Below are positions 30,161 through 37,154 of a DNA stretch of 39,658 nucleotides, in pieces; positions within the stretch are counted from its first letter, which is position 1, and each line of letters starts with the position of its first letter. The translations under genes and the position numbers were made by a program. The notes beneath the pieces were generated by a model that was given only the letters and a program-made list of their open reading frames with translations, was not told the DNA's origin and searched no databases. The DNA lies in assembly GCA_017474285.1 (NCBI GenBank), contig JAFVHT010000023.1, positions 1 through 39,658 on the forward strand, in the 5' to 3' direction. Source of the stretch: Acetobacter sp. (lineage in GTDB: Bacteria > Pseudomonadota > Alphaproteobacteria > Acetobacterales > Acetobacteraceae).

Positions 30161-30721
30161 CTATTTGTTCCTATTCTTTGCCTCATCGAAAACAACAACA
30201 CTACTCGCTGTAACCCTTTGAGTTTTTGGGAATATCCCTAAACTAATCAACGGCGCATAAGCGGTTGCGGTGATGTGTAAACGCCCGTAGCCATCATATC
30301 CGGAAACTTTGATCGAACTCCCATTCAAATGGGGCAAGAAACCACCGTTAGATCCATAAAAATAACAAGTACTATAACTCCCAGGAGCGTCACAAAAAGT
30401 ATAAACAAAAAATTCTTGTGCTAAAGTTATAGATTCACTCGAAGGGTATTGGCCCAACCCCGTCCCTGAAGCCGCTAACACCGAGCCTGCCGCATCTAAA
30501 GCCATTTGCAACCGTTCTTGCGTGTTATAAGAGCTGCCTATATTTATAGCAACCGCCATAGCAAGAGCCAACACGGGGAGACAAATGGCAAAAATGATGC
30601 CCACAGCCCCTTTATTATAACATCTTTTTCCTAATTCCCTCCCGCATTTTTGGGAATTTTCAGGCATTTTTGAAAGGTTTGGTGCAGAATTACGCCTAAT
30701 AATTTTCTTGAAAAAAACCAT
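30161..30721 (-). CDS. TadG-like pilus assembly protein
   Basis: A 186-residue protein with the TadG-like start: a basic 35-residue N-terminus, then GAVGIIFAICLPVLALAM as the membrane helix, then NIGSSYNTQERLQMALDAAG, typical of TadG-like pseudopilins. The C-terminal half is short and beta-rich with two nearby cysteines. It lacks the long von Willebrand-type domain of full-size TadG. A strong GGAGGAGGAG site precedes the ATG. It is the first gene of a two-gene operon with the TadE-like gene. Its last strand (RVTASSVVVFDEA) resembles the end of the broken copies at 32.4-33.2 kb. Confidence 0.7.
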   Translation of the reverse strand: MVFFKKIIRRNSAPNLSKMPENSQKCGRELGKRCYNKGAVGIIFAICLPVLALAMAVAINIGSSYNTQERLQMALDAAGSVLAASGTGLGQYPSSESITLAQEFFVYTFCDAPGSYSTCYFYGSNGGFLPHLNGSSIKVSGYDGYGRLHITATAYAPLISLGIFPKTQRVTASSVVVFDEAKNRNK

Positions 30722-30795
30722 ACATAACTCCTCCTCCGTTCCTTAAAGATTTCTAAAATATAACTAAATATAACTCTAAGGATATCAGAACACTC

Positions 30796-30886
30796 TGGCG
30801 GAGAGAGAGGGATTCGAACCCTCGGTACGCTATCAACGCACACACGCTTTCCAAGCGTGCGCCTTAAGCCACTCGGCCATCTCTCC
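30796..30886 (-). tRNA. tRNA-Ser (anticodon GGA)
   Basis: A 91-base class II tRNA on the minus strand with encoded CCA. The acceptor GGAGAGA pairs at the 3' end. The anticodon arm CACGC-TTGGAAA-GCGTG gives GGA. A long variable arm and the T-loop GGTTCGAATCC follow. It lies just upstream of the TadG-like operon and downstream of trpF on the same strand. Confidence 0.95.
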
Positions 30887-30966
30887 TTCATACCTTTTCC
30901 AAACCGCTTTGCATTTGTATAGTATCATATAAATCGGTAAAGTAAAACCTAAAAAAGTAAAAATAC

Positions 30967-31599
30967 TTATAGAGCCCTCCTCGCTTCTTTCACAAAGTGT
31001 GTTATTAAATCGGCACTTTTAACACCGCGTGTTACTTCCACACCAGAAGACACATCAACCGATGAAGTCCCCGTTTGCTTTATGGCTTCTGCCACGTTTT
31101 CAGGCGTCAGACCCCCCGCTAACATCCACGGAAAAGACGGACACCACCCTTCTAACAAAGACCATTCCATACTCTGACCATTGCCTCCGGGTTGTGTTGC
31201 ATGTAAAGGCGGTTTTGGCTCTATTAACACCCGTTCTATTTCCGTTGGTAAAGAGTACGGTAACTCTGATCGCTGGCTTATGGGTAAAGACACCCACACA
31301 GGCCGTCTAAAATAGCGAGCAAAAAGAACAGCTTTTTCCATATCCGTATATAACTGCAACACATCAAGCCGAACATGGGCTAAAATATTTGCTACCTTTT
31401 CAAAATCAGGCTCCACAAATAACCCCACACGTTGGGGTCCTCCTTGCTGGACAAAGCTCGAAAGCGTTGCGGCTTGTTCAGGGGCTAAAAAACGGGGAGA
31501 TTTTTCAAAAAAAACAAAACCGACCCAATCCACCCCACAGCGCACGCAAGTTTCAAGCCCTTCTTTTTCTGTTATACCACAGATCTTAATTTGAACCAC
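30967..31599 (-). CDS. trpF: Phosphoribosylanthranilate isomerase (TrpF)
   Basis: Tryptophan biosynthesis: an Amadori rearrangement of phosphoribosylanthranilate to CdRP by a (beta/alpha)8 barrel. The 210-residue length is standard. Visible motifs are KICGIT with the catalytic Cys at the first strand, DWVGFVFFEKSPRFL, LLEGWCPSFPWMLAGGLTPENV with the phosphate loop, and SSVDVSSGVE near the end with the catalytic Asp. It follows pyrF after 71 bases on the same strand. A pyrF-trpF order, sometimes with trpBA, is common in alphaproteobacteria; trpBA is not seen here. Confidence 0.94.
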   Translation of the reverse strand: MVQIKICGITEKEGLETCVRCGVDWVGFVFFEKSPRFLAPEQAATLSSFVQQGGPQRVGLFVEPDFEKVANILAHVRLDVLQLYTDMEKAVLFARYFRRPVWVSLPISQRSELPYSLPTEIERVLIEPKPPLHATQPGGNGQSMEWSLLEGWCPSFPWMLAGGLTPENVAEAIKQTGTSSVDVSSGVEVTRGVKSADLITHFVKEARRAL

Positions 31600-31670
31600 A
31601 AAACACCTTTATTCATTTTAAGATATTCTTTTTAAGACACGCTTTTTTAGCAGATTTCCCAGCCTCTTCC

Positions 31671-32384
31671 CTATAAAGAAAGTTCGGAAACAATGGCTTG
31701 TGCTGCTTTTTGTTTTTCTTTTGCTTGTGTAATAGGACGCCCGACAACAATCCAATCCGCGCCTGCTTGGCATGCTTGAGCAGGAGTCATCGCTCGTTTT
31801 TGATCACCTTTATCTGTGCCGGCTGGACGGATTCCGGGTGTTACAAGCACAGGTTTTTCCCCGAATATAGCGCGTAACATTTCTAATTCCATCGCTGAAC
31901 ACACCAAACCATCACAGCCAGATTTAAGTGCTAATGCTCCTAAATGCCTTACTTGTGCTTCTACCCCTCGTTCAATCCCTGTTTCAGCAAGTCCATTCTC
32001 ATCAAGGCTTGTCAACACTGTAACCCCTAATAACACAGGTCTGTGCTCTACAGGAAAAAACGCATCACATGCTTTACGCGCCGCTTCTATCATAGCACGC
32101 CCGCCGCTCGCATGAATTGTCAGCATACGTGGCTTTATATAAGATAATGACCTTATCGCCAAAAAAACCGTATTCGGTATGTCATGCAATTTTAAATCTA
32201 AAAAAAGTGGCTTCTCTTGCCCTATCTCCACTACCGCAGAAAAACCCGCAGCATAAACAAACTCAAAACCTACTTTAACCATACCCGCAGCATCACCTAT
32301 TTCGGTTATCCATTGGCGCGCTTGCTGGAGATCTTGTGTATCAAGGGCAACAATGAGCCCCGTTGATTTTTTTTGAGATGGCAT
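31671..32384 (-). CDS. pyrF: Orotidine 5'-phosphate decarboxylase (PyrF)
   Basis: Last step of UMP synthesis. The 237-residue TIM barrel shows IVALDTQDLQQA at strand 1, KVGFEFVYAAG, the catalytic LFLDLKLHDIPNTV (the Asp-Lys-x-x-Asp set), TIHASGG, LGVTVLTSLD, and the phosphate-binding TPGIRPAGTDKGDQKRAMTP then ADWIVVGRPIT. The gene starts at a DNA junction: bases just upstream on the plus strand belong to a broken TadG-like gene. Confidence 0.95.
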   Translation of the reverse strand: MPSQKKSTGLIVALDTQDLQQARQWITEIGDAAGMVKVGFEFVYAAGFSAVVEIGQEKPLFLDLKLHDIPNTVFLAIRSLSYIKPRMLTIHASGGRAMIEAARKACDAFFPVEHRPVLLGVTVLTSLDENGLAETGIERGVEAQVRHLGALALKSGCDGLVCSAMELEMLRAIFGEKPVLVTPGIRPAGTDKGDQKRAMTPAQACQAGADWIVVGRPITQAKEKQKAAQAIVSELSL

Positions 32385-32392
32385 CGTTTTTC

Positions 32393-32717
32393 CTCGCTTA
32401 TCCTCTACCTGTGTTAGTGGCTTTTATGGGTATTTGTCTGAACGCTTTGTCTGAATGCTGGGCGTCTTTATGTTGCCAAACAAATGATGCAAAATTCTGT
32501 AGATGCGGCTGCGGAAGCAATCAGTTCTACACAAGGTGCTTCGTGTGGTAATATCCCATGGAACGCGGTGCAAGCGGCTCAATTGTTTGTCGCTGTCAAT
32601 TTTGAACGGCAAAGCCGTTGGGTAACAGGTTATGACGCTACGGGTTATTTTAGTGTAAAAGCAACGCAAACAATATTTCCCTTGGTGCGAGGTGTAACAG
32701 CCATCATCGTGTATTAG
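32393..32717 (+). pseudogene. TadG-like gene remnant, copy 1
   Basis: Immediately divergent from pyrF, a frame reads LPVLVAFMGICLNA, the membrane helix of a TadG-like protein, but lacks any start and cytoplasmic N-terminus. A 13-base duplication (TTTGTCTGAAYGC twice, 32433-32458) shifts the frame. The sequence then continues in another frame as RLYVAKQMMQNSVDAAAEA, typical TadG-like sequence. A second frame change near 32651-32670 ends it early compared with copy 2. Not expected to make a working protein. Confidence 0.6.
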
Positions 32718-33037
32718 TTACGTTATAAAGTTATAATAGAATACATTATTTAACGTCATAAAGGCACAATAGAAAAAGAAAATAAGTTCCTGACTTTATT
32801 TGTGGGGATTTATGGGTATTTGTCTGAATGCTTTGTCTGAACGCTGGGCGTCTTTATGTTGCCAAACAAATGATGCAAAATTCTGTAGATGCGGCTGCGG
32901 AAGCAATCAGTTCTACACAAGGTGCTTCGTGTAGTAATATCCCATGGTATGCGACGCAAGTGGCTCAATTGTTTGTCGCTGTCAATTTTGAACGGCAAAG
33001 CCGTTGGGTAACAGGTTATGACGCTACGGGTTATTTT
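32423..33037 (+). repeat. Tandem pair of 229-base direct repeats
   Basis: 32423-32651 and 32809-33037 are the same length and nearly identical (a handful of substitutions, for example GGTAATATCCCATGGAA against AGTAATATCCCATGGTA). Weaker similarity continues to about 32714 and 33105. The two copies start 386 bases apart. They are partial duplicates of a TadG-like gene. Confidence 0.85.
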
Positions 33038-33226
33038 GGCACGAAAGTTAATGCGAATAATATCTCTTTTGGTGGTGGAGGTTGTGACAGTTATGGTCGT
33101 GTACCCGTACAACTCTACGCTCAAGTCCCAGTCTGGTTAGGTGGATTCTTAGGGCAAAAGAGTGTTACAATTATGACGCAAGCTTTTGCAACATTTGACC
33201 ATGGAAGCATTAAAAAAGGAAAATAA
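32809..33226 (+). pseudogene. TadG-like gene remnant, copy 2 (3' part open)
   Basis: After the same 13-base duplication as copy 1, an open frame of 132 codons (32828-33226) reads LNAGRLYVAKQMMQNSVDAA and continues through a Gly-rich turn (FGGGGCDSYGRV) to VTIMTQAFATFDHG, like the complete ends of TadG-like proteins in this window. The membrane helix is only partly present, in another frame, and there is no N-terminal basic segment. A short soluble product from 32828 is possible, but no good ribosome site is seen. It is followed by a strong terminator. Confidence 0.6.
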
Positions 33227-33233
33227 CTTCAAC

Positions 33234-33277
33234 GAAAAATCAGTTGGGTCGTTAAATCGGCTCAACTGATTTTTTAT
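33234..33277 (+). terminator. Rho-independent terminator after TadG-like copy 2
   Basis: AAAAATCAGTTG pairs with CAACTGATTTTTT around a GC-containing top (GGTCG and CGGCT flanking TTAAAT). The T-run that follows on the plus strand makes it a good intrinsic terminator. Its presence suggests the broken TadG-like gene was once a regular transcribed gene. Confidence 0.8.
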
Positions 33278-33318
33278 TAAGGAATATTCTGCTCAATGAA
33301 ATCAAAGGGAGAGGAGGC

Positions 33319-33411
33319 ATGCAAAAAATAAAACGCTTTTTTAGTTTTAGAATAAAACAAATCGCCCGTATGCGTGATGAGTCTCTACAAAAAACTACGC
33401 AAATCCCTTAA
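33319..33411 (+). CDS. Possible 30-residue basic peptide with a strong ribosome site
   Basis: A GGGAGAGGAGG site ends two bases before an ATG that opens a 30-codon frame: a basic amphipathic start (MQKIKRFFSFRIKQIARMRDES) and a short tail. No family is recognised. The composition resembles the cytoplasmic N-terminus of the TadE/TadG-like proteins nearby, all of which have strong purine-rich ribosome sites. It may therefore be a displaced 5' end of such a gene rather than a real small gene. Confidence 0.3.
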   Translation: MQKIKRFFSFRIKQIARMRDESLQKTTQIP

Positions 33412-33506
33412 ACAAATCTCTTAAAATCGTTTATTATACTCCCAAAGCGTCTACATTTTATTTTAAGATTTTTATTAAAGAATTTTTGTAGGATTCTGCC
33501 CCGACC

Positions 33507-34559
33507 ATGACCACAGATCAGAAACACTCCCCAAAACAAACGATACTCTTTCTCACACAAGGGGATCCTGCCAGCATCGCACCAGAAATTACGATCAAAG
33601 CATGGAAGAATTTACGACAAAGCGGTCCTGCTTTTATTTGGATAGGAGATCCCGCTTTATTAACGCCCCATATTCCTGTACATATTTTATGCAACATTGA
33701 CGAGGTTCTTGAGGGGGAAGCATCTTTTTTGTCTCTTTTTCCTCTTTTCAGGCAGGCTTTGCCTGTTTTGCCTCTTTCTCTTGCTGTCCCTGCACGCCCG
33801 GGCTGTCCTGATCCAAAAAATGCGGCACGTATTGCCCAAAGTATTCGCATAGCAACAGAGTTAACCCTTGAGCTTACGCTTAAAGGGCACTCCTGCGCTA
33901 TGGTCACAAACCCTATCAGCAAAGACATCATGCACATTGCCGGGTTTCAACACCCCGGACATACGACCTATTTAGCCGAACTTTGTCAGGTACCCGGACA
34001 AGAAGTCATGATGCTCGTCAACCCGTTTTTACGGGTTGTTCCTCTGACAGGACATGTGTCCCTCCGCACTGCCTTAACACAGCTTACGCCTGAGCTTATT
34101 AGTTCTAAAGCGCGTATTGTGGCGCGGGGGCTTGTGCGTGATTTTGGACTGCCCTATACACCACGCCTTGCTATAGCAGGACTTAACCCCCATGCGGGAG
34201 AAAATGGGCTTATGGGGCAAGAAGAACAAACCATACTCACCCCCGCGATTACTCTTTTACGTTCTGAAGGTTTTACTGTTTCTGATCCCCTCCCCGCAGA
34301 TACTCTTTTTACAGAAAATGCCCGAAGCCTCTACGACGTAGCTTTGTGTATGTATCATGATCAAGCTCTTATTCCGTTAAAAACGCTTGACATGGCGCAT
34401 GGCGTTAATGTCACTCTTGGTTTACCGATTATTCGTACCTCTCCCGATCATGGCACAGCGTTTTCTATTGCAGGACAAGGTAAAGCCGATTCACGTAGCC
34501 TTGAATCCGCCATTCGTTTAACCGCACAAATGAGCCTTCAACGACAAAAAGCGTCTTAA
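33507..34559 (+). CDS. pdxA: 4-hydroxythreonine-4-phosphate dehydrogenase (PdxA)
   Basis: Vitamin B6 (PLP) biosynthesis: PdxA oxidises 4-phosphohydroxy-L-threonine, and the product is joined to deoxyxylulose phosphate by PdxJ, the next gene. The 350-residue length is standard. Motifs seen are LTQGDPASIAPEI at the N-terminus (the family usually has GDPAGIGPEI, so two glycines are replaced), FQHPGHTTYLAEL with a metal-binding His, TGHVSLRTAL, AGLNPHAGENGLMG with the second His, and MYHDQALIPLKTL with the third, followed by LGLPIIRTSPDHGTAFSIAG. The metal ligands are all present. pdxJ begins 30 bases downstream. Confidence 0.93.
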   Translation: MTTDQKHSPKQTILFLTQGDPASIAPEITIKAWKNLRQSGPAFIWIGDPALLTPHIPVHILCNIDEVLEGEASFLSLFPLFRQALPVLPLSLAVPARPGCPDPKNAARIAQSIRIATELTLELTLKGHSCAMVTNPISKDIMHIAGFQHPGHTTYLAELCQVPGQEVMMLVNPFLRVVPLTGHVSLRTALTQLTPELISSKARIVARGLVRDFGLPYTPRLAIAGLNPHAGENGLMGQEEQTILTPAITLLRSEGFTVSDPLPADTLFTENARSLYDVALCMYHDQALIPLKTLDMAHGVNVTLGLPIIRTSPDHGTAFSIAGQGKADSRSLESAIRLTAQMSLQRQKAS

Positions 34560-34589
34560 CACTCCCCTCCCCCTCAAGAAAGTCCTTTT

Positions 34590-35372
34590 ATGCCCCACGC
34601 GACAACACCGCCTTTAACGCCTAACACGATTAGATTAGGCGTCAATATTGACCATGTTGCCACTTTACGTAACGCCCGCGGCGGCGCTTACCCCGACCCT
34701 GTAGCCCTTGCCAAACTCGCCATACAAGCAGGTGCCGATGGGATTACAGCGCATTTACGCGAAGACCGCCGCCATATCCGCGATGCTGACATGCACCGCT
34801 TACGGGCTGAAATTTCTGCTCCTCTTAATATGGAAATGGCTGCCACTCCAGAAATGCACGCAATCGCCCTTACCCTTGCCCCGCATGCCTGTTGTCTTGT
34901 ACCCGAAAAGCGAGAGGAACTCACAACAGAAGGGGGGCTTAATGTTGCGGATCATCTCAATACCCTTACGCCTTTTGTACAGAGCCTTCTCCAAAAAGGG
35001 ATTCGCGTTTCTCTTTTTATTGACCCTTGCCCCGCACATGTTTTTGCTGCTGCCAAAACAGGTGCACCTGTTGTTGAACTTCACACGGGCGCTTATGTTG
35101 AGGCGTTTTATCATGCCCATGAAAAAGAATCTTTCAAAAAACTAAAACGCCTTCAAGAGGCAGCCAAACAAGCGCATGATCTGGGGCTTGAAGTGCACGC
35201 CGGGCATGGGCTTACCTTTGACACAGTAGGCGCTGTTGCTCGTATCCCTGAAATGCGGGAATTTAATATTGGTCATTTTCTCATAAGCCACGCCCTGACC
35301 GACGGGTTACCGACCACTATTCGCACGATGAAACGCTGCATAACAGAGGGGCAATCCTCCCATGACTCATAA
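34590..35372 (+). CDS. pdxJ: Pyridoxine 5'-phosphate synthase (PdxJ)
   Basis: Closes the pyridoxine ring from 3-amino-2-oxopropyl phosphate (aminoacetone phosphate) and deoxyxylulose phosphate. A 260-residue TIM barrel with clear family motifs: LGVNIDHVATLRNARG at the N-terminus, DPVALAKLAIQAGADGITAHLREDRRHI, NMEMAAT, LVPEKREELTTEGGL, VSLFIDP, ELHTGAYVEAF, VHAGHGL and FNIGHFLISHA. It forms the pdxAJ operon with the gene before it. The following gene starts inside its last codons (11-base overlap). Confidence 0.96.
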   Translation: MPHATTPPLTPNTIRLGVNIDHVATLRNARGGAYPDPVALAKLAIQAGADGITAHLREDRRHIRDADMHRLRAEISAPLNMEMAATPEMHAIALTLAPHACCLVPEKREELTTEGGLNVADHLNTLTPFVQSLLQKGIRVSLFIDPCPAHVFAAAKTGAPVVELHTGAYVEAFYHAHEKESFKKLKRLQEAAKQAHDLGLEVHAGHGLTFDTVGAVARIPEMREFNIGHFLISHALTDGLPTTIRTMKRCITEGQSSHDS

Positions 35373-35838
35373 TAATTCTCATCATGCTCACACGCCTCCA
35401 CTCTCCCCGCACATGCCCAAAGAAAAAGAAGAAGAGAATTTTTTTTTAGTTCCCCCAAAATTTTTACTGACAGCGGTTATCGGTATGGGGGTTTTAATTG
35501 TTCTTGGGCTAGCGGTGCTTATTGCTGTGATTGTACACCGTCTGAGCACCCCCAAAAAGAGCCTCGCTATCGCTTCTGTAGAGTCTCCTTTATCGGCTGA
35601 GGCCTGTTTCCCTGCAACGGATCTCACAGCAGGTCAAAAACCGTTACCTCCGCTCTCACTTACTCTTTCACAGGGGGAACATCTTGCTCATATAACACGC
35701 GCAGCGGGGTGTGTTTTTGCTTTACAGATTGTTGGTCCTGAGGGTGAAAAAATCCTTTTATGGGATAGTCTTAAAGGGCGTATTACCACAGGTATTACGT
35801 TTACTGTGTCACCCACTCTTCCAGCATCAACAAAATAG
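35362..35838 (+). CDS. Single-pass membrane protein of unknown function (DUF6476-like)
   Basis: A 158-residue protein: a His/Pro-rich N-terminal tail of about 25 residues, one transmembrane helix (FLLTAVIGMGVLIVLGLAVLIAVIV, about residues 29-54, in two hydrophobic blocks), and a small periplasmic domain. That domain reads LSLSQGEHLAHI, then ALQIVGPEGEKILLWDSLKGRIT. This layout resembles the small DUF6476 proteins of alphaproteobacteria, but I am not certain. It overlaps pdxJ by 11 bases, so it is co-transcribed with pdxAJ. No enzymatic motif is visible. Confidence 0.55.
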   Translation: MTHNNSHHAHTPPLSPHMPKEKEEENFFLVPPKFLLTAVIGMGVLIVLGLAVLIAVIVHRLSTPKKSLAIASVESPLSAEACFPATDLTAGQKPLPPLSLTLSQGEHLAHITRAAGCVFALQIVGPEGEKILLWDSLKGRITTGITFTVSPTLPASTK

Positions 35839-35904
35839 GGCAAAATCACGATAATATGCTAAAATAACGAAAGACACTCATTTTTTAGGATTAAGGAGCA
35901 TTTT

Positions 35905-36552
35905 ATGCCTATTTCTTCTAAAACACTTTTTACCGCAGGCCTCACCTTTACCCTAACTTTGGCGTGTTTTGTTGATTTCCCACTTTTAGGTCCAATCTCA
36001 CTCCACGCGCAAACCAAAGACCAAGCACCCCCAGCCGCTACTCAAACACCAAAAAAAATAGATCTTAAAACAAATTCTAAAACATCACCTAAGACAGCCG
36101 ACACCCCCCCCCTTAAAATCGCAACCATAGATGGTAGCGACAAACAAGTCTCAACACCTTTTGCCCGCAAAACCATTAAAATCCTTGAATCACGTTTTCC
36201 TGGTGAGAATCTTGTTTTTCGTAATTTGAAATTACACACTTCACCCGATGGAAAACAAAGTTTTTGTGGTGAAATGAGCATTAGTCCAGACAACCCACCC
36301 GATGACGATAGTTTTGTGCCCTTTGGCGCCCAAAAAGGAGGTGATGAGAGCCAAGACGATAGCCCTATTGTTTATGATCCAGAAGATATTCCCGAATCGT
36401 TAGACCTACAGCAAGAAGATAAATACATTAACCGAGGGGCTGATTTAGAAAATCTTGAAGAACTCGGTTGCGTGCCCGAAGGTACCTATCGCCATTATAG
36501 CGATCGATTAACAGAGATTATTCAACACCGTAGAGCCAGTATGATACGCTAA
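35905..36552 (+). CDS. Secreted acidic protein of unknown function
   Basis: A 215-residue protein with a likely Sec signal peptide (about residues 1-36, hydrophobic core LFTAGLTFTLTLACFV, cleavage near LHAQ). A Lys/Thr/Pro-rich linker follows. The globular part contains RKTIKILESRFPGENLVFRNLK and FCGEMSISPDN, then an acidic stretch (DDDSFVPFG, DDSPIVYDPEDIPESLD) and a basic end. A C9 tract at 36104-36112 encodes Thr-Pro-Pro-Leu in frame in the linker, so it is a potential slippage site. A strong AAGGAG lies nine bases before the ATG. No family is recognised. The small poly-C gene follows after 25 bases. Confidence 0.65.
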   Translation: MPISSKTLFTAGLTFTLTLACFVDFPLLGPISLHAQTKDQAPPAATQTPKKIDLKTNSKTSPKTADTPPLKIATIDGSDKQVSTPFARKTIKILESRFPGENLVFRNLKLHTSPDGKQSFCGEMSISPDNPPDDDSFVPFGAQKGGDESQDDSPIVYDPEDIPESLDLQQEDKYINRGADLENLEELGCVPEGTYRHYSDRLTEIIQHRRASMIR

Positions 36553-36577
36553 CATTGTTCCCATGAAAGGATAAACA

Positions 36578-36742
36578 ATGAGAAAACCCCCCCCCCCCCC
36601 CCCCGTTTCATATCAACAAGTAGGATGTGATTATAATTATAAGTGTAACCCAAGTCGCGATGGTAATACATTATTTTACATAACTGGTATTGCCTACGTT
36701 ATTTTTTGTGTTGTTACGCTTGTTTATGTGATATTCCACTAA
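36578..36742 (+). CDS. Small membrane protein of 54 residues with an N-terminal poly-C (polyproline) tract
   Basis: An ATG at 36578 with AAAGG eight bases upstream opens a frame reading MRK, six prolines encoded by 18 consecutive C, then VSYQQVGCDYNYKCN and a single hydrophobic helix (about residues 34-53) to a TAA at 36740-36742. The frame is open only if the C count is a multiple of three (18 here), so the gene is ON as sequenced. It is too short for standard gene finding. It lies 25 bases after the secreted-protein gene and could share its transcript. No family is recognised. The polyproline followed by one helix resembles small membrane-anchored proteins in general only. Confidence 0.55.
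   Translation: MRKPPPPPPVSYQQVGCDYNYKCNPSRDGNTLFYITGIAYVIFCVVTLVYVIFH
36587..36604 (+). repeat. Poly-C tract (C18) at codons 4-9 of a small ORF
   Basis: Eighteen consecutive C bases, by far the longest homopolymer in the window. Tracts of this length are hypermutable by slipped-strand mispairing, and one placed just after a start codon is the classic layout of a phase-variable (contingency) gene. Confidence 0.9.
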
Positions 36743-36809
36743 AAACACATAAAAATTTTGGCTTCCTCTCTACTTTCTAAGTTTTTAGGGTTTTCTTTTT
36801 AGATTTTTG

Positions 36810-36839
36810 TTGCTCTATCATGGTATAGCCTTTTATAAT
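36810..36839 (+). promoter_or_regulatory. Candidate promoter of the DUF3311/symporter operon
   Basis: TTGCTC at 36810-36815 and a perfect TATAAT at 36834-36839 are 18 bases apart, about 120 bases upstream of the DUF3311 gene. Transcripts starting near 36846 would carry the 29-base palindrome in their leader. Confidence 0.5.
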
Positions 36840-36892
36840 CTTGTGTTACCCATGAAGGGTTATTCGTCTTAATGTGTCTGTGACGAGCCTAC

Positions 36893-36921
36893 AACGTTCT
36901 ATAAAGACTTTATAGAACGTT
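36893..36921. promoter_or_regulatory. Perfect 29-base palindrome (operator or leader hairpin)
   Basis: AACGTTCTATAAAG (36893-36906), one central A, then the exact reverse complement CTTTATAGAACGTT (36908-36921). It lies about 40 bases before the DUF3311 gene and downstream of the candidate promoter. No T-run follows, so it is not a standard terminator. A dimeric regulator's operator, or an RNA hairpin in the leader, are the likely roles. Confidence 0.7.
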
Positions 36922-36962
36922 AGGTTTGTGTACGTGAAATAACAATAATAAGGCATCTTGCT

Positions 36963-37154
36963 ATGAAATTTCTCAATTGGCTTTTGCTGCTGCCGTTTAT
37001 CGCCCTTTTATGGGTTCCATTTTACAATCGGGTTACCCCGACTTTATGCGGTATTCCTTTTTTTTATTGGTATCAATTCGCATGGATTCCCTTAACCTCT
37101 CTGATTATTTGGATTGTTTGGAAAATGGGAGGCTCAAACCATGAATCACACTGA
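36963..37154 (+). CDS. DUF3311 small membrane protein (symporter partner)
   Basis: A 63-residue protein with two hydrophobic segments around the DUF3311 signature: LPFIALLWVPFYNRVTP then GIPFFYWYQFAWIPLTSLIIWIVW. Genes of this family regularly sit just before a sodium:solute symporter gene, and are taken to be a small accessory subunit in the inner membrane. Here the symporter ATG at 37141 lies inside the end of this gene (14-base overlap), supporting coupled translation. AAGG precedes the ATG at a usable but long distance. Confidence 0.9.
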   Translation: MKFLNWLLLLPFIALLWVPFYNRVTPTLCGIPFFYWYQFAWIPLTSLIIWIVWKMGGSNHESH

